A DNA stretch of 64,000 nucleotides, from the NCBI RefSeq assembly GCF_027307225.1, contig NZ_DAHUXJ010000053.1:1-64000 (forward strand), read 5' to 3'. Source of the stretch: Bradyrhizobium sp. GTDB lineage: Bacteria > Pseudomonadota > Alphaproteobacteria > Rhizobiales > Xanthobacteraceae. The notes under the pieces were generated by a model. The model ran no database searches and was not told the DNA's origin. It worked only from the letters and a program-made list of their open reading frames with translations. Made by a program: the position numbers and the translations under genes. Positions 25,759-35,415 of this stretch are shown here, one piece after another. Positions within the stretch are counted from its first letter, which is position 1; every line of letters begins with the position of its first letter.

Positions 25759-26601
25759 TCAGATGACGACGACCTTGGTGCCGACGTTGACGCGGCCATA
25801 GAGGTCGATCACGTCCTCGTTGCGCATCCGGATGCAGCCCGAGGACACGTTGGTGCCGATCGTCCAGGGCTCGTTCGAGCCGTGGATGCGATAGAGCGTC
25901 GATCCGAGATACATGGCGCGCGCCCCGAGCGGATTTTGCGGTCCGCCTTCCATGTGCCGCGGCAAGTCCGGCCGGCGCTGCAACATTTCAGCGGGCGGCG
26001 TCCAGTCCGGCCATTCTTTCTTCGCGGAAATCGTCTTGATACCTGACCAGGCGAAACCGGGCCGGCCAACGCCGATGCCATAACGCAGCGCCTTGCCATT
26101 GCCCTCGACCAGATAAAGGAACTTGTTCGGCGTATCGATGACGATCGTGCCGGCGTGCTCCTTGCCGTCGTACTCGACGAGCTGCTTCTCGTATTTCGGG
26201 TCGAAGGCCGGCCGCGCCGGCTCTCCCATCATCGGCTGGCCCATCGCTTGCGGTGGCATCATCGGCGCCTGGTAAACCATCGGCTGCCGGTATGAAGGCT
26301 GCTGATATGAAGGCAGCGGCTGATAGGCCGGCTGCTGGCGATAGGGCTGGCCTTCCTGATAGTCCTGTCCTTGTCTGTCGCCGAACAGGAACTCGATGAA
26401 GCCGCCTCCCATATTGGGACGATCGGCGGATGCGAGGCGCACCGGCGCGGGAGCCGGCGGCGCTGCGGATTGATCGGGATGGAGCACCACCGGATCTGTG
26501 ACGAACTCGGCTTCATTTGCGGCGGCATGCGGAAATCCGAGGCCGAGCCAGCAAGCACTGGCGAGCAGCGCAAGATACATTCTCTTCATCGACGTACTCA
26601 T
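25759..26601 (-). CDS. L,D-transpeptidase (YkuD family)
   Basis: 280 residues. Signal peptide (about 1-28, cleavage near AAA|N), a long Pro/Gln/Tyr/Met-rich linker (75-130), then a YkuD domain with His240 and catalytic Cys256 in HGSNEP...SSGCIRM. Periplasmic enzyme that makes 3-3 peptidoglycan crosslinks or anchors proteins to the wall. The ATG at 26601 is 1 bp from the CTAG end of hairpin element D3; an alternative in-frame ATG lies four codons later. No strong ribosome site is visible before either. Confidence 0.9.
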   Translation of the reverse strand: MSTSMKRMYLALLASACWLGLGFPHAAANEAEFVTDPVVLHPDQSAAPPAPAPVRLASADRPNMGGGFIEFLFGDRQGQDYQEGQPYRQQPAYQPLPSYQQPSYRQPMVYQAPMMPPQAMGQPMMGEPARPAFDPKYEKQLVEYDGKEHAGTIVIDTPNKFLYLVEGNGKALRYGIGVGRPGFAWSGIKTISAKKEWPDWTPPAEMLQRRPDLPRHMEGGPQNPLGARAMYLGSTLYRIHGSNEPWTIGTNVSSGCIRMRNEDVIDLYGRVNVGTKVVVI

Positions 26602-26602
26602 A

Positions 26603-26676
26603 CTAGAGCTCTGATTCCGAAGTTCGCAAGCTATTGCGGCCCCTCCGATGCGAACTTCGGAATCAAAGGAGCTCTA
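26603..26676. repeat. CTAG hairpin element, subtype D (D3), without a partner
   Basis: A 74-bp palindrome from CTAGAGCTCTGATTCCG to CGGAATCAAAGGAGCTCTAG, core GAAGTTCGC/GCGAACTTC. It abuts the start codon of the L,D-transpeptidase gene and therefore lies in its 5' leader. This is the only copy here without a paired C element. Confidence 0.88.
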
Positions 26677-26955
26677 GTTTCGTCGTGGGCGCCGGAGCGA
26701 CGCGCTTTGCACGCGATCAGCTAAAAGCGAAAACCGCATCGGTTTGGTAAACAGAATCACCTTTTCGATTCACCACGTCGTCAGGTCGGCGCGGTTTTGT
26801 CGCTAGCGTTTATTTTCAGTGAACGGGCAGCGCGGATGGTTAATCGTCGGTGTGCGGACGTGCGCGCTGATTGCAGCGCCGGTTCCGGCGTGAACCTCGT
26901 GTTAAATTCGGTCTGCTTTAAAGCACAGCGGAGTGAAGGGGTCAGGGATATTCTC

Positions 26956-27729
26956 ATGCCGGTTCATCGTAGACGTTTTCGTATCGAAGAAGCTTTCTCC
27001 GGAGACATTCAGATGCCGCCGGAGGTTGAAACCGAAGTTGGCCCCATGCACCATGAAATCATGAACGAACTGCGCGCCATCAAGGCTCAGATGGCTATCT
27101 CGCGCCCCATTGGCGCGACGACCGAGGCAATCGGCGAAGCTGCGGCGCGCGAAGTTGCGGACGCGCATGCGCTGCTCGAAACCTATCGCGCGCAGATCGA
27201 GCAATGCGAGAAGCTCAAGGTCGAGCTCGACCTGATCTATGACGCCATTACCCGCACCAAGCGCGAAATCGCCGTCCTGCACGGCAAGAGCTTCAACGGC
27301 GAGGAGATGGCCAAGGTCAATGGCGAACTCGGCGCCGTGGTCGGCGGGACCGAAGAAGCCACCCAGCAGATCCTGGAAGCCGCCGAATCGATCGACAATT
27401 CGGCAACCGCCTTGAGCAAGATCACCTCGCCCGACCAGCAGAAGCTGCTCAGCGAGGAAATCCAGGAACGCGTCGTTTCCATCTTCGAGGCGTGCAATTT
27501 CCAGGACCTGACCGGCCAGCGCATCAAGAAGGTGATGAACACGATGAAGTTCATCGAAAATCACATCACCGTCATGATGGACATCTGGGGCGGCGTCGAC
27601 GCCATCAAGGCGCATGCGCCGGCGATCGTCGACACCCGCGAGGGCGACGCCAAGCTTTTGAACGGCCCGAGGCTTGAAGGCGATGTCGGCCACGCCTCAC
27701 AGGACGATATCGACGCCCTGTTCGACTGA
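26956..27729 (+). CDS. cheZ: CheZ-family protein phosphatase
   Basis: 257 residues. The CheZ signature is clear: long helices (about 60-180) then ACNFQDLTGQRIKKVM with the catalytic Asp184 and Gln188 that speed dephosphorylation of CheY-P, and a C-terminal SQDDIDALFD peptide like the CheY-docking tail. I chose the ATG at 26956; the upstream open frame is not family-like. No other chemotaxis gene is in the window, so this is an orphan. Which response regulator it serves is unknown. Confidence 0.87.
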   Translation: MPVHRRRFRIEEAFSGDIQMPPEVETEVGPMHHEIMNELRAIKAQMAISRPIGATTEAIGEAAAREVADAHALLETYRAQIEQCEKLKVELDLIYDAITRTKREIAVLHGKSFNGEEMAKVNGELGAVVGGTEEATQQILEAAESIDNSATALSKITSPDQQKLLSEEIQERVVSIFEACNFQDLTGQRIKKVMNTMKFIENHITVMMDIWGGVDAIKAHAPAIVDTREGDAKLLNGPRLEGDVGHASQDDIDALFD

Positions 27730-27745
27730 CCGATATTTCCTCAGG

Positions 27746-28398
27746 ATCGGGTAGGAGGACGCCTTGCGGCGTCCCCCTCCCACACCACCGAACGTACGGT
27801 CCCGTATACGGCGGTTCCTGTCGTGTCCGCTCTGCGGCCCGCAGTGCCTGTCACCCTCAAAGCGCTTTGATCGTATCTCGCGGATTCCGTCCGCTACCTC
27901 GGATCTAAGCCCGCTCGCGCGGCATCTGCTCAAGGCGATCAGAAAAGCGGTCCCAGCTTCTCCGACAAGTTCAGCCCTTCATCGGTTGGTCCGACTACTA
28001 CGGCTTCTGCTGACTTCTGCCGCCCCGTCCCGACGCCTTGCGGCGCCGGTAGCACACCCGTTGCCGGGGGCAGGACGACAGAGCTCCCAGGGTAAGACGC
28101 GTGACCTTCGTGCCATACACTCGTCGCATCTACGGCCGCACCCTCCGGGTGATATCGGGCTTCGGGCATTTTGGCTCCCTCGCCCGGATGCGGACGCCTC
28201 TTATGCGCTGGCTGTTCGTCGAGCCGGCACTTTGCTTACAGCTTCCTTCAGACCCCGCCTCGCGACGACGCCCTTGCTGTTCGGCTAACGGTTCCCATCA
28301 CCAGGGTCCGTAGAGGACTCTCACCTCCAAGTCACCGACCGGACACCACGCCGGTCAAATCGCGCCAGTCACGGCGCTCCGCGCCATGCCTGGCGCAC
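27746..28398 (-). mobile_element. group II intron with its reverse-transcriptase ORF deleted (class C-like)
   Basis: On the minus strand the element begins GTGCGCC at 28398 (5' consensus GUGYG) and ends near 27746 with ...TACCCGAT (3' consensus AY). Just before the 3' end there is a domain V-like hairpin, ACCGCC...GGTGGT enclosing TACGG/CCGTA (about 27780-27815), and a domain VI-like stem GGGGGACGCC/GGCGTCCTCC. Near the 5' end the GGTGATGGGAACCGTTAGCC stretch resembles domain I of bacterial introns. At 653 bp it is too short for an encoded maturase, and only a short open frame with no RT motifs remains. It sits a few bases past a terminator hairpin, the usual class C target. Confidence 0.75.
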
Positions 28399-28405
28399 CA
28401 AAAAG

Positions 28406-28437
28406 GAAAACGCCGGCTTCAAGCCGGCGTTTTTTTG
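28406..28437. terminator. rho-independent terminator of the lipoprotein gene and intron target
   Basis: CGCCGGC (28411-28417) and GCCGGCG (28423-28429), loop TTCAA, with A-rich and T-rich flanks on either side. It ends the minus-strand lipoprotein gene and lies immediately upstream of the group II intron 5' end. Confidence 0.88.
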
Positions 28438-28459
28438 CTTTCGGGGACGGAGATCGGGC

Positions 28460-28975
28460 TCAAGCCCGCGGCCCGCAGCGGACATAGACCATGTTGCCGT
28501 AACGGGTTGCCGCATCCTTGTCGATGAAGCGGGTGATCAGGACCCTGCCATCGAAGGACACGATCTCCCGGTCCAGATCGCCGCCCGGCGGGCCTGCCGG
28601 ACCGATGTAGTTCTTGCCGCTCGGACTGCCTTTCAGCCGCAATTCCTGCGGCGTCGCCTGATCGGCCAGATGCATGATCACGCCGCCAGCGGCACCGGCG
28701 CCGATCACGTAAGGCTGCTTGCATTGCGCCTTTGCCGCCACTTCGGTGCGTGCGCGATCATTGGGGTTCTGATACGAGGCCAGTCCCCATTTGCCCACGA
28801 GTTCGTCGGCACGGATCGAAGCCGGCATTTCCGGTATCGGCGCCGGCTCCGCCGCGGGCGGCGGGGATGACGAGAAAGACGGCAGGCTCATGCTGCTGCA
28901 CGCCCCGAGAAAGACCGCCAGCATCGCGGCCATACCCAGATTGGCAGACGTCCGCGCGCCACCTGAACCGATCAT
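28460..28975 (-). CDS. lipoprotein of unknown function
   Basis: 171 residues from the ATG at 28975. Signal peptide with lipobox LGAC (Cys26), a Ser/Pro-rich linker, then a small domain from about residue 55: ELVGKWGLASYQNPNDRARTEV, RLKGSPSGKNYIGP and FDGRVLITRFIDKD. The WGLASY pattern resembles small outer-membrane or periplasmic beta-barrel lipoproteins, but I cannot name a family with confidence. Monocistronic, with its own terminator. Confidence 0.78.
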   Translation of the reverse strand: MIGSGGARTSANLGMAAMLAVFLGACSSMSLPSFSSSPPPAAEPAPIPEMPASIRADELVGKWGLASYQNPNDRARTEVAAKAQCKQPYVIGAGAAGGVIMHLADQATPQELRLKGSPSGKNYIGPAGPPGGDLDREIVSFDGRVLITRFIDKDAATRYGNMVYVRCGPRA

Positions 28976-29168
28976 GTTCTCCCCCAAGCAAATCCGCGGC
29001 AGCATTCGTCCGGCAGCCAACCGCAAAAACCGTGACCTAGCAACGACGTCCTGCAAAGTACGCCGACGCGACCATGTGGTTTCCCAAAGCATCCTATATG
29101 AGCCTCACCAAGGCATTAACCTCGTTTGCTTGACAGGATGATTGCCAGGCCATATCCCAGCCGCACTA

Positions 29169-29195
29169 TTGGCACTCTAAGTGCCCGATTGCCAA
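29169..29195 (+). promoter_or_regulatory. CIRCE-like element upstream of groES
   Basis: TTGGCACTC, nine bases, then GATTGCCAA. The CIRCE consensus is TTAGCACTC-N9-GAGTGCTAA, so 8 of 9 and 7 of 9 positions match with the exact spacing. It lies 103 bp before the groES start and would bind the repressor HrcA (hrcA is not in the window). Confidence 0.7.
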
Positions 29196-29297
29196 GAAGA
29201 CGATAGGCTGTCCAGCGCCGTTTTCGAATACGCCCCGTATTCCCGGTAAATTTCGGCAGCAAATCGACCAGCGAACCAGGCTTCCAAAGGAACTGTC

Positions 29298-29594
29298 ATG
29301 GCTAAAACCACATTTCGCCCACTGCACGACCGTGTCGTGGTCAAGCGCATCGATGCTGAACAGAAGTCCAAGGGCGGCATCATCATTCCCGACAGCGCCA
29401 AGGAAAAGCCCTCGCAGGGCGAAATCACGGCGGTGGGACCGGGCGGCCGGGATGAATCCGGCAAGTTGATCCCGATCGACCTGAAGGCCGGCGACCGCGT
29501 CCTGTTCGGCAAATGGTCGGGCACCGAGGTCAAGATCGACGGCGAAGAGCTGCTGATCATGAAGGAAAGCGACATCATGGGCGTGCTGGCCTAA
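29298..29594 (+). CDS. groES: co-chaperonin GroES
   Basis: 98 residues, the lid of the GroEL chamber. [27 protein letters not shown] contains the mobile loop that contacts Gro[16 protein letters not shown] and ILIMKE-like ending are typical. Preceded by AAAGGA about 8 nt before the ATG. First gene of the groES-groEL pair behind the CIRCE-like site. Bradyrhizobium genomes carry several groESL copies (general knowledge), so this is one of several paralogues probably. Confidence 0.97.
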   Translation: MAKTTFRPLHDRVVVKRIDAEQKSKGGIIIPDSAKEKPSQGEITAVGPGGRDESGKLIPIDLKAGDRVLFGKWSGTEVKIDGEELLIMKESDIMGVLA

Positions 29595-29640
29595 GCACGG
29601 TTCCATTCGTAACCCCGCCTCGATGCGCAGTTGAAAGCGT

Positions 29641-29716
29641 CATGGTTCCGGATCCGGGTCCAGCCATTCACCCCCTGAACAATCAGGGATGGCCGGGGCC
29701 CCACCCCGGCGATGAC
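29641..29716. repeat. dispersed repeat between groES and groEL
   Basis: The 175-bp gap between groES and groEL contains a stretch with CCGGGTCC, CTGAACAATCAG, and GGCCGGGGCCCC-type palindromes and ends CGGCGATGACG. Similar GGCCGGG/CCCGGCC ...ATGACG sequences are frequent between genes of this group. It may act as an mRNA-stability hairpin setting groES above groEL levels (inference). Confidence 0.5.
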
Positions 29717-29757
29717 GAAGTGAGCGGCGCTGCAAGCACAGAATCTTCCAGATTTGA

Positions 29758-31476
<1,719 letters not shown>

Positions 31477-31494
31477 AATCGATAAGTTTGCTAG

Positions 31495-31570
31495 CTAGTG
31501 CCCATGACTTTCCGAAGTTCGTGAAGGTGGGCGCGGCGATGGAGCACGAACTTCGGAAAGTGGGCACTAG
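31495..31570. repeat. CTAG hairpin element, subtype B (B2)
   Basis: Begins CTAGTGCCCATGACTTTCCG and ends GGAAAGTGGGCACTAG. The most complete B copy. Partner of A2, 18 bp away. It lies between groEL and its terminator. Confidence 0.93.
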
Positions 31571-31600
31571 GTCAAGCGAATTCGACTGCGACAACAATCG

Positions 31601-31630
31601 AGAAGGCTGTCATGGGCGGCCTTCTTTTTT
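31601..31630 (+). terminator. rho-independent terminator of groESL
   Basis: AGAAGGC (31601-31607) pairs with GCCTTCT (31618-31624), followed by TTTTT. It is 200 bp beyond the groEL stop because the A2/B2 pair lies in between. Confidence 0.75.
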
Positions 31631-31720
31631 GGCGATTTGTCTTCAGCTTTGCTAGGAAGAGCCAAATCCGGCTTGCTAAACATTCGACGATTGCAAGCCC
31701 GTCTCTTCAAGGAAGTGCAG

Positions 31721-32917
31721 ATGCGCGCCGTCCTACTTCTCGTGACCGTTCTTGCCGCCGCCTCAATCGGCGCAGCCGATGGGCAAATGAAGCTCTCGAC
31801 CAAGCCTCTGCCCGGCGCCAACGAGGTCAGGTATTTCACCGCCATCGACGGGCTGATGGACGGCAATGCCGACGTGATCCTGAAGGAAACGCGGCAAGGC
31901 AAGACGTTGACCGCCGCAACGCTCGATGTCTGCTATCCCGTCGCCAAGGGCTCTGACCGCAAGGACCGTTTCGTCGTCAAACTTTCGGTCAACGGCCAAA
32001 CCTTGATCGGAACAACCCGGAGCATCGGCAACAAATTGCCGGTGACAGTCAAGCTGACGCGAAAGCCGACCGGCGAAAATTTCGAGTTCAAGGGCCAGAT
32101 CGGCATCGGGGAGACCGTCACCGAAGTGAACTCGACCGACAATTCCGATCTCAGCGAACGCGAATTTCAGGAGAACCAGACCAGCGACGATGGCATCACG
32201 CCAGCGCCGAAGGACTTTACCGAAGTTTCCCCGGAAGCGATCGGCGTTCGTCTGAAGCTGGATGCGGCCGCTGATTTTCTCAAGAGCCTCAAGGAACAGA
32301 ACGTCGAGGTTTCGCTGAGCAGCCTTGCCGTCAGCTGCGACGTGCTACGCGCCGGCGAACAGACCGTTACGCTCAGTGCCGATCCGGATCGCGCCGCAGC
32401 GCTGATTGCAAAATTCAAGTCCATGCCCGGTGTGGTCGCGGCCGGATGGACAACCGGCATCATTGAGATGGATCGCACCTTGCGCTTTTCGGCCGCGGGG
32501 TGGCGCGACGGCGATCACCTCAACAAGGACAAGCTGGCATCGACCATCGCCAATGTTCTGGGCGGCATGCTTTCGGCCAAGCCGACCGCCTCCGACTGGA
32601 ACTCTTCCAACGGCAAGCTGAAACTGACGTTCAAGCGCGCCAGCGAGCTATATCCCTCGCTCGATCTCACCGACACCATCGAGGTGACGGCACTGGTCGC
32701 TTCCGAAAAGCCAATTGGATCGGATCGCCTGATCCTGTGGATCGGCAGTCCCGTCGTCACGACCGCCGATGAAACATCAGGTCCCACCCTCGTCCTCGCC
32801 AACGACGCGAGCGGCGACGAAGAAGGCACGCAGAAGGATGATAACGGCCTCGTCGATGCGCTTGCCAAGGAGTTCAAGGCACAGCGCTGGGACGCTGACA
32901 AATCAGCCTGGAAGTAA
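31721..32917 (+). CDS. exported protein of unknown function
   Basis: 398 residues from the ATG at 31721. Signal peptide MRAVLLLVTVLAAASIGAADG (cleavage about residue 19-20). No membrane segment afterwards. The mature part appears to be beta-rich (EVRYFTAIDGL, RFVVKLSVNGQTLIGTTR, VKLTRKPTGENFEFKGQIGIG) with two Cys. I do not recognise a family. Convergent with the META-like gene, 30 bp between stops. Confidence 0.75.
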   Translation: MRAVLLLVTVLAAASIGAADGQMKLSTKPLPGANEVRYFTAIDGLMDGNADVILKETRQGKTLTAATLDVCYPVAKGSDRKDRFVVKLSVNGQTLIGTTRSIGNKLPVTVKLTRKPTGENFEFKGQIGIGETVTEVNSTDNSDLSEREFQENQTSDDGITPAPKDFTEVSPEAIGVRLKLDAAADFLKSLKEQNVEVSLSSLAVSCDVLRAGEQTVTLSADPDRAAALIAKFKSMPGVVAAGWTTGIIEMDRTLRFSAAGWRDGDHLNKDKLASTIANVLGGMLSAKPTASDWNSSNGKLKLTFKRASELYPSLDLTDTIEVTALVASEKPIGSDRLILWIGSPVVTTADETSGPTLVLANDASGDEEGTQKDDNGLVDALAKEFKAQRWDADKSAWK

Positions 32918-32947
32918 CCGACTGACCTGCGTGCTGGAGCCGATAGG

Positions 32948-33364
32948 TCAGTTCGTGTTGATGTGGAACCGCAAGAGCTTGCTCCCTACGAAGGAAACCT
33001 GATCGCCGCGCCGCCGCCAGGTGGTGGCCTCGCTGAGTGCGGCGATCAGATCGTCGTCGGCTTGCGCCCGCGCCGGTGGACAGCCGGGATCTTGCAACTG
33101 ACCGGGAACGAAAATCACCGTATTGCCCGCGACCGAGAACTGGCCCACGCCGGTCTTGCACCACAGATCGAGTTTCGTCTCGCCATGGTCGCCGATCTCA
33201 AGCGTCGGAATCCGCTTCGATCCGGGCTGGGGCGGCGCGTCGAGCGACATTTCGAATCCGAACGGAAACTCCTCATCGGCAGCCACGGGGCTCGTCAGCC
33301 ACCCTGCCGCCGCGAAAACGGCGAACGCCGCGGTCATTCTTAGAAAGCCCTGTACTGAAAACAT
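32948..33364 (-). CDS. exported META-domain-like protein
   Basis: 138 residues with a signal peptide (about 1-29, cleavage near VAA|D). The C-terminal half resembles the META/HslJ domain: PGCPPARAQADDDLIAALSEATTW then GDQVSFVGSKLLRF, a pattern of small periplasmic or outer-membrane proteins of unclear role. Function unknown; the domain call is by eye. Confidence 0.68.
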   Translation of the reverse strand: MFSVQGFLRMTAAFAVFAAAGWLTSPVAADEEFPFGFEMSLDAPPQPGSKRIPTLEIGDHGETKLDLWCKTGVGQFSVAGNTVIFVPGQLQDPGCPPARAQADDDLIAALSEATTWRRRGDQVSFVGSKLLRFHINTN

Positions 33365-33433
33365 TGGTTCCTCTGGGGAAGCAGGACGTGCGGGTTTTAA
33401 TCGGCCAATACGAGGTTGGCCAGATTGACCGGC

Positions 33434-33470
33434 GCAAAATAAAGCCCCCGCGTCGAGCCGGACGCGGGGG
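33434..33470 (-). terminator. rho-independent terminator of the first permease gene
   Basis: CCCCCGCGTC (33445-33454) and GACGCGGGGG (33461-33470) with a 6-nt loop. Read on the minus strand it is followed by CTTTATTTTG. It ends transcription of the 33502-35166 gene. Confidence 0.88.
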
Positions 33471-33501
33471 AACTTGATTGGCTCTCGAAGGCAACCGTCC
33501 T

Positions 33502-35166
33502 CTACTTCAAGACCATGCTCGTGAACGGATGGACATAGGCCTGCAACATCACAAACACGCCGACCAGACAGGCAAGCGCGATCGAGTGTTTGAACACGAA
33601 GCGCAAGATCGAGCCTTCATGCCCGTACCAGTTGGTTGCGGTCGAAGCGACCACGATCGACTGCGCATCAATCATCTTGCCCATGACGCCGCCGGACGAG
33701 TTTGCCGCTGCCATTAGAACCGAGGGCAGACCCAGTTGCTCCGAAGTGATCCGCTGCAAGTTTCCGAACAGGATGTTCGATGCAGTATCCGATCCGGTCA
33801 GCGCAACGCCCAGCCAACCGAGCAGTGTGCCGAAGAATGGATAGAGGACGCCGGTTGCAGCGAAGGCAAGACCTAGCGTCGCATCGATGCCGGACAAACG
33901 CGTCAGAGTACCGATGGCGAGCATCGCCGAAATCGTGATCAGCGAAATCGCGCAAAGCCTTATCGTGCGGCCATACTCGGCGATCATCCTGACCGGCGAA
34001 AAGCCTGCCAGGAATCCGGCGATGATGGCCGCAAACAACATGCCTGTGCCGGTAAACGACAGGTAAGTGAATCCGAACACCGCGCCTTCCGGCGTTGGTT
34101 TGGCAGCTACCGGCGGCACCTTGTTGATCATTCGGTGCAACTCGGGCACCGGATAGTTCCAGGTGAAGATCGAGTTCGCCCAGGACTTGAAAGCTCCATT
34201 GCCCCAGATCAGCATCACGATGCAGACGATGATCCACGGCAGCAGCGCACTCCAGAGCTGCGCTCTCGTCAGCGGCCTCATATCGAGCGGCTTTGCCTGC
34301 GTCATTGTCGCCATCGACTCATCATTGCCGCGCAGTGCCGGCGACAACCAGAGTTGCTTGGGCTGCCAGACCTTCAGGAACAGAATAAGCGCTCCCATCG
34401 AAATCAGCGAGGCGCCGATGTCGACGATCCAGGGATTGACGTAGTTCGAGATCACGAACTGCGGGACCGCAAACGAGATACCGGTGACCAGAATGGCCGG
34501 CCAAACGCCCTTCATGCCTTTCCAGCCGGCGAAGGCCCACACGACCCAGAACGGCACGATCAGCGAGAATACCGGCAATTGCCGCCCCACCATGGCGCCG
34601 AGAGTATAGGGGTCCAATCCGGTCACCGAAGCGAGGCCCTGGATCGGCGTACCGAGCGCACCGTAGGCGACGGGAGCGGTATTGGCGATCAGCGACAGGC
34701 CCGAGGCCGCCAGCGGCGAGAAGCCGAGGCCGATCAGAACGGAACCGGTGACGGCGACCGGCGTGCCGAAGCCCGAAGCGCCTTCGAAGAAAGCCCCAAA
34801 GGAAAAGGCGATCAGCAGCAATTGCAGTCGGCGATCCTCGGTGACGCCGCCCACGGCCCGCTTCAGCAGCTCGAATTGGCCGGTTGCGACCGTAATTTGG
34901 TAGAGATAGATGACGTTCAGCACGATCCAGCCGATCGGGAAGAACCCTGCCACCACGCCAAGTATCGAGGCGCGGATCGACATGTTGGCCGGCATCGTGA
35001 AGACGAAGATCGCAATCAAGTTGGTCAGGATCACCGCGATGATGGCTGCGATATGCGCCTTGACCTTGCCGCTGGCGATCAAAACCAGCAGCGTGACGAC
35101 CGGCACCGCAGCCGCGATTGTCGACAGCACGGTATTGTTGAATGGATTGTAGACTTGATTCCACAT
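33502..35166 (-). CDS. L-lactate/glycolate permease, LctP family (copy 1)
   Basis: 554 residues with about 12-14 transmembrane helices. The LctP family (LldP, GlcA) imports L-lactate, D-lactate and glycolate with protons. Family motifs: FEGASGFGTPVAVTG (about 128-142) and NTAPVAYGALGTPIQGLA (about 162-179); ALTGSDTASNILFGNLQ and GKMIDAQSIVVAS near the C-terminus. ATG at 35166 follows GGGGAGAGA. The glycolate oxidase genes 6-10 kb away make glycolate or lactate a sensible substrate, but specificity is not visible in sequence. Confidence 0.9.
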   Translation of the reverse strand: MWNQVYNPFNNTVLSTIAAAVPVVTLLVLIASGKVKAHIAAIIAVILTNLIAIFVFTMPANMSIRASILGVVAGFFPIGWIVLNVIYLYQITVATGQFELLKRAVGGVTEDRRLQLLLIAFSFGAFFEGASGFGTPVAVTGSVLIGLGFSPLAASGLSLIANTAPVAYGALGTPIQGLASVTGLDPYTLGAMVGRQLPVFSLIVPFWVVWAFAGWKGMKGVWPAILVTGISFAVPQFVISNYVNPWIVDIGASLISMGALILFLKVWQPKQLWLSPALRGNDESMATMTQAKPLDMRPLTRAQLWSALLPWIIVCIVMLIWGNGAFKSWANSIFTWNYPVPELHRMINKVPPVAAKPTPEGAVFGFTYLSFTGTGMLFAAIIAGFLAGFSPVRMIAEYGRTIRLCAISLITISAMLAIGTLTRLSGIDATLGLAFAATGVLYPFFGTLLGWLGVALTGSDTASNILFGNLQRITSEQLGLPSVLMAAANSSGGVMGKMIDAQSIVVASTATNWYGHEGSILRFVFKHSIALACLVGVFVMLQAYVHPFTSMVLK

Positions 35167-35269
35167 TACGATTTCTCTCCCCATAACTCTTTTTCTGGCG
35201 CAGCAATGCGCACGCTCGTTTAGCGCGAAAATCCAAGAAGCCCGTGCCAAGGCGTGAAATCAATGGCGG

Positions 35270-35287
35270 ATTTGGCTTTTGCCAAAT
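35270..35287. promoter_or_regulatory. inverted repeat shared by both permease promoters (site 1)
   Basis: ATTTGGC-TTTT-GCCAAAT, a perfect 18-bp dyad 104-121 bp upstream of the first permease start. The same TTTGGC-N4-GCCAAA arrangement occurs at nearly the same distance before the second permease gene. Confidence 0.6.
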
Positions 35288-35362
35288 TTGCGCACAGCGA
35301 TGAGCGACGTTCGGAAAGCCCGTCAGGTCGGCGAGACCGCGGCAGCGGTCGGATCAACCGGC

Positions 35363-35398
35363 GAAAAAATCCCCGCGCTCGAGAGGGCGCGGGGATTT
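35363..35398 (-). terminator. rho-independent terminator of the second permease gene
   Basis: AAATCCCCGCGC (35367-35378) and GCGCGGGGATTT (35387-35398), 12-bp arms. On the minus strand it is followed by a T-run. It separates the two permease genes into independent transcripts. Confidence 0.9.
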
Positions 35399-35415
35399 CT
35401 ATTGCGGCGTTCGCC

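Noticed and set aside
27939..28169. 76-codon frame inside the group II intron
   Set aside because: No reverse-transcriptase or maturase motif; probably intron RNA sequence only.
35210..35250. Sigma-54-like TTGGCAC before the first permease gene
   Set aside because: The -12 half (TTGC) is missing at the required distance.
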